Positions 46,653-58,776 are shown, numbered from the stretch's first letter. The stretch: 64,000 bases of DNA from Scalesia atractyloides (GCA_947069175.1 CAMTDV010000022.1:34535476-34599475), one strand, 5' to 3'. Numbers and translations: made by a program. The notes: generated by a model not told the origin, from the sequence alone.

Positions 46653-47173
46653 ATGTCCTCTAGATACCTTCGCAGAGGAAAAAGAACCGGAAACTCCGGT
46701 AAACGCATGGCTGCCCAAATTGCCAAGCAAATGGCTGCCGTGATTCCTAACATTGTGATCCAAGTTCAACAAGCCCTCGCTAATAACCAAGTCGAACCAA
46801 ACACTGTAAATGCTCCCGCAACTACATCCAAGTGCTCCTATAAGCACTTTAAGTCTTGTGACCCCCCCCCCCAAATATGAGGGAACAGAAGGGGTCACTG
46901 AACTTCTTCGATGGTTCAAGGAAATGGAAAGCACCTTCCTAAATTGTGATTGCCCTAATGATCGTAAGGTTCGTTATGCTACCGTCGGCCTCGTTGGAAC
47001 AACTTTAACCTGGTGGAACGCTGAAAAGGGTCGAAGAGGGGCTGAGGCTGCTGTGGCCTTAACCTGGGAACAACTCAAGGAACTAATGACTAAACGGTTC
47101 TGTCCTAGGAGTGAAATCAAGAAGTTGGAGGATGAATTCTACCTCTTAAAGAAAAATGATGGAGATCACATGG
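46653..47173 (+). pseudogene. Gypsy gag, first part
   Basis: The ATG at 46653 (MSSRYLRRGKRTGNSGKRMA) leads through SCDPPP into an 11-base C run (46862-46872), where the frame is lost. The capsid block then continues in another frame (YEGTEGVTELLRWFKEMEST; LTWWNAEKGRRG; MTKRFCPRSEIKKLEDEFY). At 47173 it is cut by the copia element; the rest of gag resumes at 52758. The CATGG around the junction is duplicated on the other side. The shift in the C run is probably slippage. Confidence 0.85.
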
Positions 47174-47572
47174 TGTAAGTCCCGATAATCCGGATCTGAC
47201 AACGATATCACACAATCACCAAGGATGGGCGGAATCCAAACTTGATGATATTCAAGAAAACCGAAAAGATGGAACACGAATCAACTTTAACACCTTGCAC
47301 ACGGTTCTATTACATGAACAAGCAAAATCGTCTGGTACAAGATGGAGGCTCTCACTAGAGAAATCCCAAAAGTCTTAACCCTAGAAATGAATAAGCTTAG
47401 CTTATATACCTAGGGTAAGGGCATGCCCCTCATGGGCTTGCCTGACCCACATGGCCTATGGCATGCCCAAATGACCTATAAAGGTCCAAACCTAATATAA
47501 GCTAACCCATTTAACCACCATAGACCATTGCGTATATTTGATGCTTCAGTCTCACACTTCTAGGACATAACA
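47174..47572 (-). repeat. 3' LTR of the pol-less copia element
   Basis: 399 bp, TGTAAGTCCC to GGACATAACA on the plus strand. The adjacent purine tract (47573-47586; in sense ATCTAGGGGGAGAT) marks this as the 3' end in minus orientation. Confidence 0.9.
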
Positions 47573-49440
47573 ATCTCCCCCTAGATTGATGCATCAAATT
47601 GTCTTGATAGCATAAATTCTGCAACGTCTTCAACAGAGACTTTGGTTGTCGCTATGCTGTAAGTGTTGTGAAAGTCCGTCTCAAACTTCTAGGACCTCAC
47701 ACTCCAACGAACTATCAGCACCAGGTATCTTTCTTATGCTCATGTGGTTAGCTTCATATCAGGATCTTGATCAGATTTGCTTGAAACATCTTTGTCAAAA
47801 AGAATTTGAGAGGAGGAATCTCAGCAGCTCTTTCCTTCTTCAATCTTTCTCTTTCAAGCAAGCAGGTTCACAGGTACTTCTTCAAATGTATTATCACTGT
47901 CAGACGATGACTGGTATCTGGTTCTTCTGACTCAGGTACACTTTGTTGTTGTGATGCTTCATGCTTTGTCGGCAACTAACAGCATCTCAATTTTCAGTAA
48001 CCCCTGTTTCTTGATCTAAATCAAGATCTGCACAATTCTCAGAAATTTATAAGCAAAGATTCTTATGCAACAGCGAGAGTACCGCGAACACTTGGTACAT
48101 CCAATACTTGTACTCGGATCGAAATTCAAATTTCTTTCATCTTTTGATGATTAGTCAAATCTTCAAGAATGGTTGATAATTTTTAATAAAACAAATAAAG
48201 CACTCTATTTTTGGATTTTTGAATTTTCTATTTTTAATTTAGAATATAAGAATATAAACAAAAATGCAAATAAATGAAGAAACTAACTCAGTAGTTACAA
48301 CTATACAATTGCAATGGAATCAAAATTGTTTTCAGGCGGACCAAGCAACACTTTCTAGTGCGAACTTATTTAGACTGGTCTAAGTGATTGCCAATATGTT
48401 TGTCCACTTAAACTTTAATGCTCAAATTTCATTTTTCAACTTCGTGATATGCTTAAGGTTGTATTATACTATAATATCCATGAGTCCCATACCATGACAT
48501 ACCCCCACATTCAAGGTAAGCACAACGATTCATCATAGCAGGTGAGTATATTGAGATCATCCTTTATCTCTTACAACGTCAGACTATTGGTGAACAGTTT
48601 AGTACTTTCGTACAGAAGAGTGACCAATAGTGTCTGACGAGGGTTAGGCAAATACCTTATGTGGTATGTTTGAATTCATGGAATTTTCTCATGATGAGAT
48701 TTCCTTTCTTTTAAGATTTTGGCCCTTCTATTTTGTCTCTTTTAAGGATATCCTGACTGTGCCTAGGTCTGCATATAATCTGGATGCAACAGAAGGGCAG
48801 CCAAGATATCCCCGGATGACTCAACAACATAAAGACCCGAAACTTCAGACGTTGGCTATCTATCAACGTTGGATTTATGACACTGAAATCATACGCCGAT
48901 GGTATGTTGCCCACAAGATACATAGTTCGTTATGTTTATATCACTTAGTATCTTTTAACCACTTAGAGCATTAAGCCTACTGACATATCATATTAGATCC
49001 TAGTCTTTTCAGCTACGACACCTTACATGTCTCAGTCACACCCTTTATCACGAATATTCATTTCATTTCCCATTTGATGCAAAAAGACCTTTTGTATTTT
49101 TTTTATTTTCAAATGTTTTTGTATTTTCCTGATTTTCTCCCCCTCAAACAATGCATATATACATATATCGCGCTCTTCCCCCCTAAATTTGTGCATCATA
49201 CTTTATGCACAACTTTACCTAGTAAAGAAAACGTATGTACAAAGTTTTAAACGAAAGAAATGGAAAATATTTTTGTTGTTTTTGCTTAACCGTTCCGTCA
49301 TTAGATTAAAGACTAATCACTTTCAAAATTAAAGCACAAAATTTAAATTTGTACCTTTTCGCTGATCTTTTCTTACCTCTTCTCCTCCAAAGGAAACATC
49401 GCACTCGTAATAAAAATTTGAACTTTTTGCAACAGTGAGA
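47573..49440 (-). other. Long 3' non-coding region of the pol-less copia element
   Basis: No domain seen. 48421-49200 matches 7227-7900 of the other copia element, including the inner purine tract near 49181. 47590-48420 is not matched there. A PPT-like tract therefore occurs twice, once beside the LTR and once about 1.6 kb inside. Confidence 0.65.
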
Positions 49441-51509
49441 TGTTCTCCGATATGTCCCTGGAACAAACGCTATCAACATTTTAGAGATTGTCAACATCTC
49501 CTCCTTGGCTGTTCCTGAAAAATAAGAAGATTAGTAAGACATTGGGACCCAGGCCATCGTGGTCATGGGTATCCCTGAAGCATCAAAATAAGAGACTTCT
49601 TTCAGACACAAGTCCCCTTTTATTTCGAGGATTGGTGATGTTGCTACCGCTTTGGATTTAGGTTTCCAAATCTGTTTCGTTTTAACAAACGCGGTTGTTG
49701 CCTTTGATTGAGCAACTTTGGCTGTTTCAGGTTTAGTCGTTTTAGAAAAAGATTTTTGTTTCTGAACGCCTTGCGTTTGTTTTCGGCAACATTCCAATCC
49801 CCATCAGATGGTTTACCCTTGGGATTCACATTCTTCATTGCCTTAGGTGATGATACCTTCATCGGCGTCGAATGATTGTTATCCTTAGGTGTAACCTTCT
49901 GATTTTGAACATGATACGGAACATGGGGACTATGTATGCAGTTTCGAGCGATGTGACCAGGAATGCCACAATTTAAGCACGTTTGTCTCTTCACATGTAA
50001 AGCATTTTGATCAGCTTGATTTGCTCTTGCAGGCCCTGAAGGATGAACTGATCCCTTCTGTGCTTGATTTCCTTGCACGTTTCTTGCGGACGAAGATGAA
50101 TTTGGATGTTTGTACTTGTTGTTTGCAAGGGCCTACTTCTATTGTGGATATTCTTTGGATTCTTGTTATTTTGTCTAGACTGCAAGTCTTGTTCAGAAAT
50201 CTCCCCAACCTTTCCAAAAGCTTTGCTAGCACGGTCAAAAGCATATTTTTCACATTTGCCATTAAAGACGGCTTAACAAAAGCATTTTTCATAACACAAT
50301 CCTTTTGAGGGCAATTGCTGCCCACTGATGATTTTGGAGAGCGTGACTGTCCTTGAAATTTGGACTTCTGCTTTCTTCATCTCCGATTTGCTCGTTTATG
50401 CTTTTTTAACTTGCTCTGAACCTTTTCATCAAAAGCAGAAGGTTCAGATTGTTCAGTTTGTGCACTTAGAGCCTTGTTCACGTCAGCTCTCTCTTCATCA
50501 GCTAAATCATTAGAAGTGTCAACAGCACCATATGGTTCCCGTGCGTCTGACATATAATCACTAGGTTTATCGTACACCATATTTTGTGCTCTCTCAATAT
50601 CTTCATTTGTTTCAGGCATTGTCATGTAGTTGTGATTATACGGTGGGGCAACCTGATTGAATCCCAAACCCTTTCCCTTGGTCGCCTTATATGCCAGCTG
50701 CACATTGCACACGTCTTGAACGAGCTTGCTGGATGTATCAAACTTCTTTATATTAGTTCATTTTGTTGATATTTTCCAGTAAGAAGTCCCAGCTCAACTC
50801 TTACCAAGTCGCATGCCACGGTTTTTGAATCTAATATGGTTTTGTAATCATGGCCCCAACATTTCTGTTGATTTACGTCCAGGTGGAGCTGAGCTATGTC
50901 TTTATTTTGTGCTTCAACCTTTTCTGTGAGTAACTTGTTACTTTCTCAGAGGCTGATGCACTGAGCCATTGCATTGTTGTAATCATCAGCCATTTTGGAA
51001 TTAAGTGCCCTGAGTTGAGCAACCCTATTCCTACAAGGTTAAGTGCACAAAAGGTAGTTGACTGTGTCAGTTTATGAGCTTGGTTTGTTAGCGTGAGTTT
51101 GGGCTTGAGGTAGAGTTTGGGGTGCTGGGTTGTTGATTGCTGCTTGCTGGGCTTGAGGTTTCTGTTCGGACACTTCTTCAGGATGAGACCCTGTTGATTT
51201 AGCGTATAGATCTTGGAGATCTTGGTTTGATTGTAAATGATCCCACAACCAAGATACAAAGGAATCTTTTTCATCACCCAAAACGCTATTCATCTCATCT
51301 CTTACTTCCTCTTTTCGCCCCCCACGTTCAAGCAAACGCATCACATAGTCAGCAACCGGATCAATATTGTAGTTTCCAATAAACTCATTTAGCTTTTCCT
51401 TCACTTCATCCCGCAGGTTCGGGTTTTGATTTTGTGCTGGATTGAAAACTATGTTCGAGTGCTGAGCTTGAGCTGTAAACATCTTTGGATAATCAAAACG
51501 TACCGACAA
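49440..51509 (-). pseudogene. Copia gag and protease remnant, broken
   Basis: The gag N-terminal part is open at 51072-51509 (MSVRFDYPKMFTAQAQHSNI; SWLWDHLQSNQDLQDLYAKS). Middle parts are in other frames (50377-50712, 50011-50325). The zinc knuckle at 49938-49979 is intact: CLNCGIPGHIARNC. A protease-like block near 49455-49474 reads VDSVCSRD, where the catalytic D-S-G has become D-S-V. Directly after it the 3' region starts, so the rest of pol is deleted. Several frameshifts lie between 50000 and 51070. Confidence 0.7.
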
Positions 51510-51769
51510 AACACGACAAAAAATGTCCGAAAACTGTTTTTACCAAAATGTACCGTTAGACTCGTCTCGATGATACGAATCCAATGATATATAGTGTCCG
51601 ATAGTGATTTTAGGAATTTCCCTACCTTTTTTTGTCCTAAAAATCACACGAGTCTAAGCGTGCAACCGGTTTGTCCAGATTGGCTATGGATCAAGTTCTG
51701 TGTGCGAAAACGTTTAACTCTGGTTACGTTAGCTGGTTAACTTTCCACCTTTGTGGGTACAATCCGGAA

Positions 51770-52260
51770 CAGTATCGAATTTGAAACAGTAACTCGGATT
51801 AACAATCCGAGATGGAATCTCGAAACAGTGATCCGAGATAGTAATCCGAGATGGTGATTCGGAACAGTGATCCGAGATGGTATCCGAGATGCACTGTTTC
51901 AATCCGTGAGGCAATCCGAGATGCAATCCAAGATGAACACCTATGATCCGAAATAAGAGCCTGATCCGAAATAACAGATCCTTATCCGGAATGAGTAATC
52001 CGGATAAGGTTGTTGAGATTCTGATGAACAGTTGTCCGGAATCAATCCGAGATGGATGATTATCTTCGTGTTATTCGGATCTTCAACGATTTCGAATCCG
52101 AAATTCAACAGATTAATTCGAAATCAATGTGAAATCTATCCGAAATTTAAAGGATTTATCCAAAATGCAGTAGAATGATCCAAAATATGTCTGAAATGTA
52201 ACAAGAAGATCCGAAATCCTTGAATGTTGATCCGAAATTCTCGTTTTCCAGCAGAAACCG
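51770..52260. repeat. Scattered 'atccgaaat/atccgagat' repeats in the copia leader
   Basis: About twenty or more occurrences of a 9 bp word (atccgagat, atccgaaat and variants) at irregular spacing between the 5' LTR and gag. The word tends toward 'ccgagat' in the left half and 'ccgaaat' in the right half. Non-coding. Confidence 0.75.
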
Positions 52261-52309
52261 ATCAAAATCAGTGTGATATCAGATCTGAGCCTGGAAAATA
52301 GGTTCAACA

Positions 52310-52322
52310 GGCTTTGATACTA
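52310..52322 (-). other. Primer-binding site of the pol-less copia element
   Basis: On the minus strand: TAGTATCAAAGCC, two mismatches from TGGTATCAGAGCC (initiator Met-tRNA), two bases from the 5' LTR. The mismatches suggest decay. Confidence 0.7.
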
Positions 52323-52324
52323 AT

Positions 52325-52752
52325 TGTAAGTCCCGATAATCCAGATCTGACAACGATATCACACAATCACCAAGGATGGGCGGAATCCAAACTTGATGAT
52401 ATTCAAGAAAATCGAAAAGATGGAAGAATAACACGAATCAAATTTAACACCTTGCACACAGTTCTATTACTTGAACAAGCAAAACCGTCTGGTACAAGAT
52501 GGAGGCTCTCTCTAGAGAAATCCCAAAAGTCTTAACCCTAGAAATGAATAAGCTTAGCTTATATACCTAGGGTAAGGGCATACCCCTCATGGGCTTGCCT
52601 ATGGGCTTGCCTGGCCCACATGGCCTATGGCATGCCCAAATGACCTATAAAGGTCCAAACCTAATACAAACTAACACCAGTTAACCCCAGTTAACCACCA
52701 TAGACCATTGCATATATTTGATGTTTCAGTCTCACATTTCTAGGACCTAACA
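52325..52752 (-). repeat. 5' LTR of the pol-less copia element
   Basis: 428 bp, TGTAAGTCCC to GGACCTAACA. Longer than the 3' LTR because of short internal duplications ('gggcttgcctatgggcttgc' and 'cagttaacccc'). Confidence 0.9.
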
Positions 52753-52757
52753 CATGG

Positions 52758-53424
52758 CCTATAACAAACGTTTTCTCGAGCTGAACCAGATGGTCCCAAA
52801 TATGTTCACTCCTCCTCACCGTCTCATTGAACATTAAATTGAAGGTCATACTTCTGGTATCCAGGATTCCGTGATGAGCACTGTACCCGCAACATTGGAA
52901 ACTGCAATGAATTAGCCACCGAACTCACCGAAAACCATATTCGAAATGGAGACTTTAAAGAGGGGCAGAGTTGACAAGGCTTCGGTGGAAGATCCAAAAG
53001 CATACAAGGCTGAATCATCTTCCCATTCTGATACTAAACAAAAGGGTGACGGTAAAAACTACGCTATTGCCTCGACTAATCTAACTTCACAAGCCTTACC
53101 CCTCCAAGCCATCCCAATCATCCAAGTGACACCCAACCTAGCTTACCCAAACAAGAAACCCTACACTGGTCCCCACCCTCAATACAACACCTGCCACTAT
53201 CACCACCAACTCACCGTACCCTATCGTCTATGTGCCAATTGTGGGCGTTATGGCCATTTGAGTAACACTTGTCGCGCTCCTCAAAACCAAGTTTCACCTC
53301 TTGCCCAAAACATAATCCAGCCCTACCAACCACCGCATTACCCCATGGTGCCATATGTTCAAGCTTGCTTTAATTGTGGTGATCCTACTCATTTCAGAAA
53401 CACGTACCCTAGGCTGGTTAACAT
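52758..53424 (+). pseudogene. Gypsy gag, second part with zinc knuckles
   Basis: Continues the gag interrupted at 47173 (YNKRFLELNQMVPNMFTPPH), with stops near 52834 and 52913. The open part 52946-53473 holds a basic linker and two knuckle-type motifs, CANCGRYGHLSNTC and CFNCGDPTHFRNTY; the second has lost its last Cys. The reading ends at PRLVNI where an LTR begins at 53425. The similar gag in 54694-55319 continues past this point. Confidence 0.8.
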
Positions 53425-53610
53425 TGTAATATCCGTCAAAAACCGGATTTACCAAACCCGCTTCGTTTATTAACCGAACAACCAGTTAAAAATTTCGTTG
53501 CATATTTAATGCTCAAATTAATTTTAAGCGATACATAATTAATAAGTATATTAGAATATAAAATTTATAATTGAAAATCTATTAAAAATAATGAAATAAA
53601 AATAACATAC

Positions 53611-53692
53611 TGATGCCGGGACTCGAACCCGGGTCAGCCGGGTTTAAACTCAAAGCCTTATCACACACACATATAACCACTCCGCCACTCGT
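53611..53692 (-). other. tRNA-like module 1 in the 5' LTR
   Basis: On the minus strand: TGGCGGAGTGG (A-box-like, tRNA-Ser/Leu style), then GGGTTCGAGTCCC (B box) with a perfect 5 bp T stem. The acceptor ends do not pair, so not a functional tRNA. Length between the boxes is tRNA-like. Confidence 0.75.
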
Positions 53693-54517
53693 TGTTTTCT
53701 GTAAATACTAGGAAACAATTAAATGTTATGGTCTACCATAAATCAACCGGTTACACCAACTGTAACCAAAATCGGTCACCAAACGTCCAAAAACGTTTGA
53801 TTATACGCGGTTTACCGATTAAACCGCTACACCGACGCCTCCAATCAATTGAACTTTAAATGGACTTGAATTCAAGAGTGAATCGGTTTTAATAACCGAA
53901 AACTTGCATTTCTGAATTACTTCAGTCATTGTCCCCTCTCGCGACTCAGAAACATTCTACAAACCTTCAATTGTATTTTCGCACAACTTTCAGTTCGCCG
54001 GAGAAGCTATTTGGACTCGCCGGACTTTCGCCGGAAAACCGTATTTTCCACCAAATCAGTGAGTCTCTAAATTCTTTCGTTGTCTATCAGTTGTTAAGCT
54101 ATTGCTAACTCAAACCCTTCATTCGGAATCAATTTCAGACATCGATATCAGATAATTCCCTCTCGCCGAAAAACCTCTGAAAATTCTTATCTTCCGCTGT
54201 AAAACGGTATAGACATTCAAACCTTCTGTTAACTCTTGTTTAGTACTTCAATTCCTCACTTAGCTAATCAAAACTGTTAATTTATTCATTCAGTCGAAAT
54301 CCGTAAAAACAGAGCCGACGACTTGCCGGAATTCTGAGATAAATCGTTCTCTGGTATGTTTACTTCTAAAAATCGTCTCTGCCATTTCATATTAGTCTGT
54401 TGAATGTTTGTCAATCGAATTAAACAAGAAACAATAGAGAAATCGTAAACTGTAATTCGGTAACGAAGAAGACGAAGTAGGTTGATTATAAGTTCATTAT
54501 AATCTGGATATTATCTC

Positions 54518-54594
54518 GGGTTAGACACATAGTCCAGCGGTGGACTGTGTGCACATACATATCACATGCCGCGAGTTCGATCCTTGACACACGT
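54518..54594 (+). other. tRNA-like module 2 in the 5' LTR
   Basis: 'cacatagtccagcgg' with 'tggactgtgtg' forms a D-arm-like hairpin, followed by GCGAGTTCGATCC, a good B box. It matches 59613-59695. Confidence 0.65.
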
Positions 54595-54693
54595 ATGCTC
54601 TGTAATAAAAATGTTTTGTTTTTCTAACTGAACCAGATCGTTTTCGCCGTTAGATGTTAAGTATAATAAAAATCTGTATATTAACCAAGTTAG

Positions 54694-55319
54694 CACCATA
54701 CAAAAGACCATACTCTGGCCCGTTACCAAAATGCAACCGTTGCCAATACCACCATTCTCCTGATCATCCTTGCCAATATTGCACTGGCTGTGGTCGCGCA
54801 GGTCATACTGTTCAAACCTGCCGCATGCCTCAGCGGACGAACCGTCACCAGCCTTCAACCCAAACCCACCAACAAATAATGGGTCAAGCCCAACAACCCC
54901 TACTATTACCACCCACCCAACATTTAGCCCAAACATATTACCAACGCAATTATCCTATGGTTCAACCTATGCGGGCTTGCTACAATTGCGGAGACCCAAG
55001 CCATTTCAGAAACACGTGTCCAAGGTTGGTAAACATTATTCATGCTCAGGCCCAAGCCAACCCGGTGAATCAAGCGAACCAAGCTCCTCCACCTGCAAGA
55101 GGAAGAGCTTTCAATATCAATGCTAATCAGGCTAGAGCTGACGGCAATGTGGTTAACAGTACGTTCCTTATAAATGGTAGATATGCATCCATGTTGTTTG
55201 ATACTGGTGCGGATAGAAGTTTTGTGTCCTTAGAATTTGAATCTATCCTAAACCAAAATCGTGATAAGCTCATGGAATCCATAACGGTAGAAGTTGCAGA
55301 CGGAAACCGGTCTCATTAA
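54694..55319 (+). pseudogene. Gypsy gag C-terminus and protease
   Basis: Open segment with a Cys/His-rich block (KCNRCQYHHSPDHPCQYCTG), a second part (CGRAGHTVQTC) and an intact knuckle CYNCGDPSHFRNTC, then a basic linker and the protease block YASMLFDTGADRSFVSLEFE (D-T-G at 55200-55208). The N-terminal gag is missing because of the deletion at 54693. A stop at 55317-55319 separates it from the following segment. Compared with the gag at 52758-53424 the second knuckle is intact. Confidence 0.85.
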
Positions 55320-58300
55320 ACTCTATTATACGCAACTGTACACTCACCTTAAACGACCACGACTTTTCTGTTGACCTTATTCCTATGAAGTTAGGAAGTT
55401 TTGATATCATAATTGGTATGGACTGGCTCAGTCAACATCAGGCAGAAGTTATATGTCGCGAAAAATTTATACGTATTCCTCTTTCAAACAGTCAGACTCT
55501 TCGAATCTTTGGAGAAACCTCGTCGAAAGGGCTCAGCTTAATGTCTTGTCTTCAAGCTCAAAAATATCTTCGCAAGAATTATGTCGCGTTTTTAGCTCAT
55601 ATCATCAAAAAGGGAACCATGGAGAAGAAACTTGAAGACATCCCAGTAGTAAAAGATTTCCCGCAAGTTTTTCCTGACGACATTTCAGGACTTCCTCCAT
55701 TAGAGAAGTCGAATTCCGTATTGATCTTATACCTGGTGCTACACCAGTTGCAAAGTCTCCTTATAGGTTAGCCCCCTCTAAAATGCAAGAGCTAGCAGTC
55801 AATTACAAGAGTTGACTGACAAGGGATTCATACGTCCTAGCTCCTCGCCTTGGGGTGCACCTGTCCTTTTTGTAAAGAAGAAAGATGGATCGTTTCGTAT
55901 GTGCATCGACTACAGAGAGCTCAACAAGTTAACAATCAAGAATCGCTATCCATTACCTCGCATTGATGATCTTCTTGACCAACTTCAAGGTGCCAGCTGC
56001 TTTTCAAAAATCGACCTTCGATCTGGTTATCATCAACTTAGAGTACATGAAGAAGACGTCCCAAAGACCGCATTCCGAACTCGTTATGGCCATTATGAAT
56101 TCGTGGTCATGCCATTTGGTTTAACCAACGCTCCAGAAGTCTTCATGGACCTAATGAACAGAGTCTGCAAACCTTATCTTGATTGATTTGTTATAGTCTT
56201 CATCGACGACATTCTCATTTATTCAAAGTCTAAGTCTGATCATGAGCGCCATCTTCGACTCATCCTTACTCTTCTAGAGAATGAAAAGCTTTACGCCAAA
56301 TTTTCCAAATGCGAATTCTGGTTAAAAGAGGTGCAATTCCTCGGACATGTAGTCAATGACAAGGGGATACATGTCGACCCCTCAAAGATCAAAGCGGTAC
56401 AAGAATGGCAAGCGCCACGTACACCAACTGAAGTAAGATCTTTTCTTGGTTGGCTAGTTATTATCGTCGTTTCATTTCAAACTTCTCTCGCATTGCTGTA
56501 CCACTCACGGCTTTAACTCATAAGGGAAAACCTTTCATATGGGGACCCAAGCAAGAAGAAGCCTTCCAAACCCTTAAACAAAAACTCCGTGATGCACCAA
56601 TCCTCACTCTTCCTGAAGGTTGTGATGATTTCGTGGTCTATTGCGATGCGTCAGGGCAAGGATTAGGCTGCGTTTTGATGCAAAGAGGAAAAGTTATAGC
56701 TTATGCTTCGAGACAACTCAAGATCCATGAGAAGAACTACACCACCCATGACCTAGAACTTGGAGCCGTTGTGTTCGCTCTTAAGATATGGAGACATTAT
56801 CTCTATGGTACTAAGTGTGAAATATACACTGACCACAAGAGTCTCCAACATATCTTCAATCAAAAGGAGTTAAACATGAGGCAACGAAGATGGGTTGAAC
56901 TTCTAAATGACTACGACTGTGAAATTCGGTACCACCCTGGCAAAGCAAATGTGGTGGCTGATGCACTTAGTCGAAAGGGTTATGCGAACTCCATTCGTCT
57001 TCTATGTTCGCAAATCATAACTGACATTAAAGATCAAATTCGAGAAGCCCAACATGTTTCAGTAACGGAAGATGATGTACGAAAGGAGCTGTCCTGTGGA
57101 GCTGAACTTAAAATTGAAACTAAATCTGACGGTATTCTGTACTACCTAGATCGTATCTGGATTCCTGACCACAACAATCTTCGTGGAATTCTTATGGATG
57201 AAGCTCACAAAACGCGATACTCTACACACCCAGGAGCCGATAAGATGTATCAAGACCACGATATACCTATTGGTGGCCTGGAATGAAAAAGGATATTGCT
57301 GTTTTTGTTTCTAAGTGCCTTACATGTTCCAAGGTGAAAGCTGAACACCAAAGACCCTCAGGACTTCTGGTCCAACCTGAAATACCTGTATGGAAGTGGG
57401 AAAATATAACCATGGACTTCATTACCGGGTTACCTCGCACTTCTGGTGGGTATGACACTATATGGGTAATAATTGACCGACTTAGAAAATCAGCTCACTT
57501 TATTCCTATCCGCGAAGATTTCAAGAACGACAAGCTAGCTCGTATTTATATCAGCTGAAATCGTAAGTCGACATGGTGTACCGTTAAGCATTATTTCTGA
57601 TCGTGATGGTCGTTTCACTTCACGAACATGGCAAGCAGTACAAGCCGCTATGGGTACGCGATTAGATCTCAGTACCGCCTATCATCCTCAAACTGATGGA
57701 CAATCTGAACGCACCATTCAAACTCTTGAAGATATGCTTCGAGCATGTGTCATAGACTTCAAGGGAAATTGGGACGCTCATCTACCATTAGTTGAATTTT
57801 CGTACAACAACAGCTATCATTCAAGCATCGGCATGGCACCTTTTGAAGCCTTATATGGTCGTAAGTGCCGATCTCCAGTATGTTGGCACGAAATTGGGGA
57901 AGCTCAAATCACTGGTCCGGAATTGATTCAAGAAACCACAGACAAGATCCATCAAATTCGAAACAATCTTCTAGCGGCTCAGAGTCGTCAAAAGAGTTAT
58001 GCAGATAAACGACGGAAGCCTTTAGAGTTTAACATTGGTGATCATGTACTTCTAAAAGTATCACCGTGGAAGGGAGTAGTTCGTTTTCGTCAAAAAGGCA
58101 AGCTAGCACCACGCTACGTAGGACCTTTCAAGATACTCGAAAGAGTAGGACCTGTAGCATACAAGCTTGATCTACCAGAAGAACTCAACCGGATTCATCC
58201 CACATTCCACGTATCAAACTTGAAGAAGTGCCTCGCTGATGAAAACCTCCACATTCCTCTGGAAGATATTCAGATTGATGAATCTATGCATTTTATTGAA

Positions 58301-58468
58301 AGACCAGTAGAGATCATGGACTTCGGAGAAAAACGTCTGCGACGAAGTCGCATTCCAATTGTTAGGGTACGCTGGGAGTCGAAACGGGGACCTGAGTTTA
58401 CTTGGGAACGTGAAGACTCAATGCGTGAAAAATACCCGCATCTTTTTCTCACTACTTCTACTACTTAA
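55320..58468 (+). pseudogene. Gypsy pol: protease end, RT, RNase H, integrase, chromodomain-like tail
   Basis: Protease end at 55385-55771 (GSFDIIIGMDWLSQHQAE). RT at 55812-56400 (CIDYRELNKLTIKNRYPL; KIDLRSGYHQLRV; VFIDDILIYS). RNase H at 56450-56990 (FVVYCDASGQGLGCVLMQRG; YTDHKSLQHIF; VVADALSRK). Integrase at 57200-58150 (CLTCSKVKAEHQRPSGLL; LSTAYHPQTDGQSERTIQTL; EFSYNNSYHSSIGMAPFEAL). Chromodomain-like tail at 58340-58460 (PIVRVRWESKRGPEFTWERE). Breaks: frame change near 55700, a TGA at 56184 just before the catalytic block, frame changes near 56445, 57270 and 57555. The last segment (57650-58468) is open for 272 residues to a normal stop. Inactive but less decayed than the element at 12204. 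Confidence 0.9.
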
Positions 58469-58469
58469 A

Positions 58470-58502
58470 TTTCGGGACGAAATTCCTAAAAGTAGGGGAT
58501 AC
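58470..58502 (+). other. Polypurine tract and conserved pre-LTR sequence
   Basis: 'ttcgggacgaaatt' followed by 'aaaagtaggggatac', directly before the LTR. Same layout as 116-146. Confidence 0.75.
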
Positions 58503-58690
58503 CGTAACATTTGTCGAAAACGGGTTTTTTCCAAACCCGATCCATTTGTAATCGAATATCAAGTTATAAATGTCCGTTGCCTATTTATGCTTATTTTAAT
58601 TTTTAATGATACATAATTAATAAACAAACTAAACCATAAAAGTTATAATTGATAAAAAGTATAAATAAAGTGACTAAAAATAAAATGGGG

Positions 58691-58776
58691 CTGCCGGGAC
58701 TCGAACCCGGGTCACCGGGTTGTGAACTTCAAAGACTTAACACTCACACGCATAACCACTCCGCCACTTGTTGTTT
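58691..58776 (-). other. tRNA-like module 1 in the 3' LTR
   Basis: On the minus strand: GTGGCGGAGTGGTTATG, then CCCGGGTTCGAGTCCCGG, a T-arm with an intact stem. It corresponds to 53611-53692. Antisense to the LTR. Confidence 0.75.

Larger units (their letters stand above)
47174..52752 (-). mobile_element. Copia element lacking pol, inserted in gypsy gag
   Basis: 5,579 bp bounded by LTRs (47174-47572 and 52325-52752) and an exact 5 bp duplication CATGG (47169-47173 and 52753-52757). Order in element sense: 5' LTR, primer-binding site, repeat-rich leader, gag, zinc knuckle, protease remnant, then directly the 3' non-coding region, purine tract and 3' LTR. Integrase, RT and RNase H are absent. 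The LTRs differ at about 16 of some 395 aligned positions plus indels, so the insertion is not recent. A non-autonomous gag-carrying copia. Confidence 0.9.
53425..54693 (+). repeat. Truncated 5' LTR of the rearranged gypsy element
   Basis: Starts TGTAATATCCGTC and matches 58503-59789. It stops at 'ttaaccaagttag' and goes straight into gag sequence. It contains tRNA-like modules at 53611-53692 (-) and 54518-54594 (+). Confidence 0.85.
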
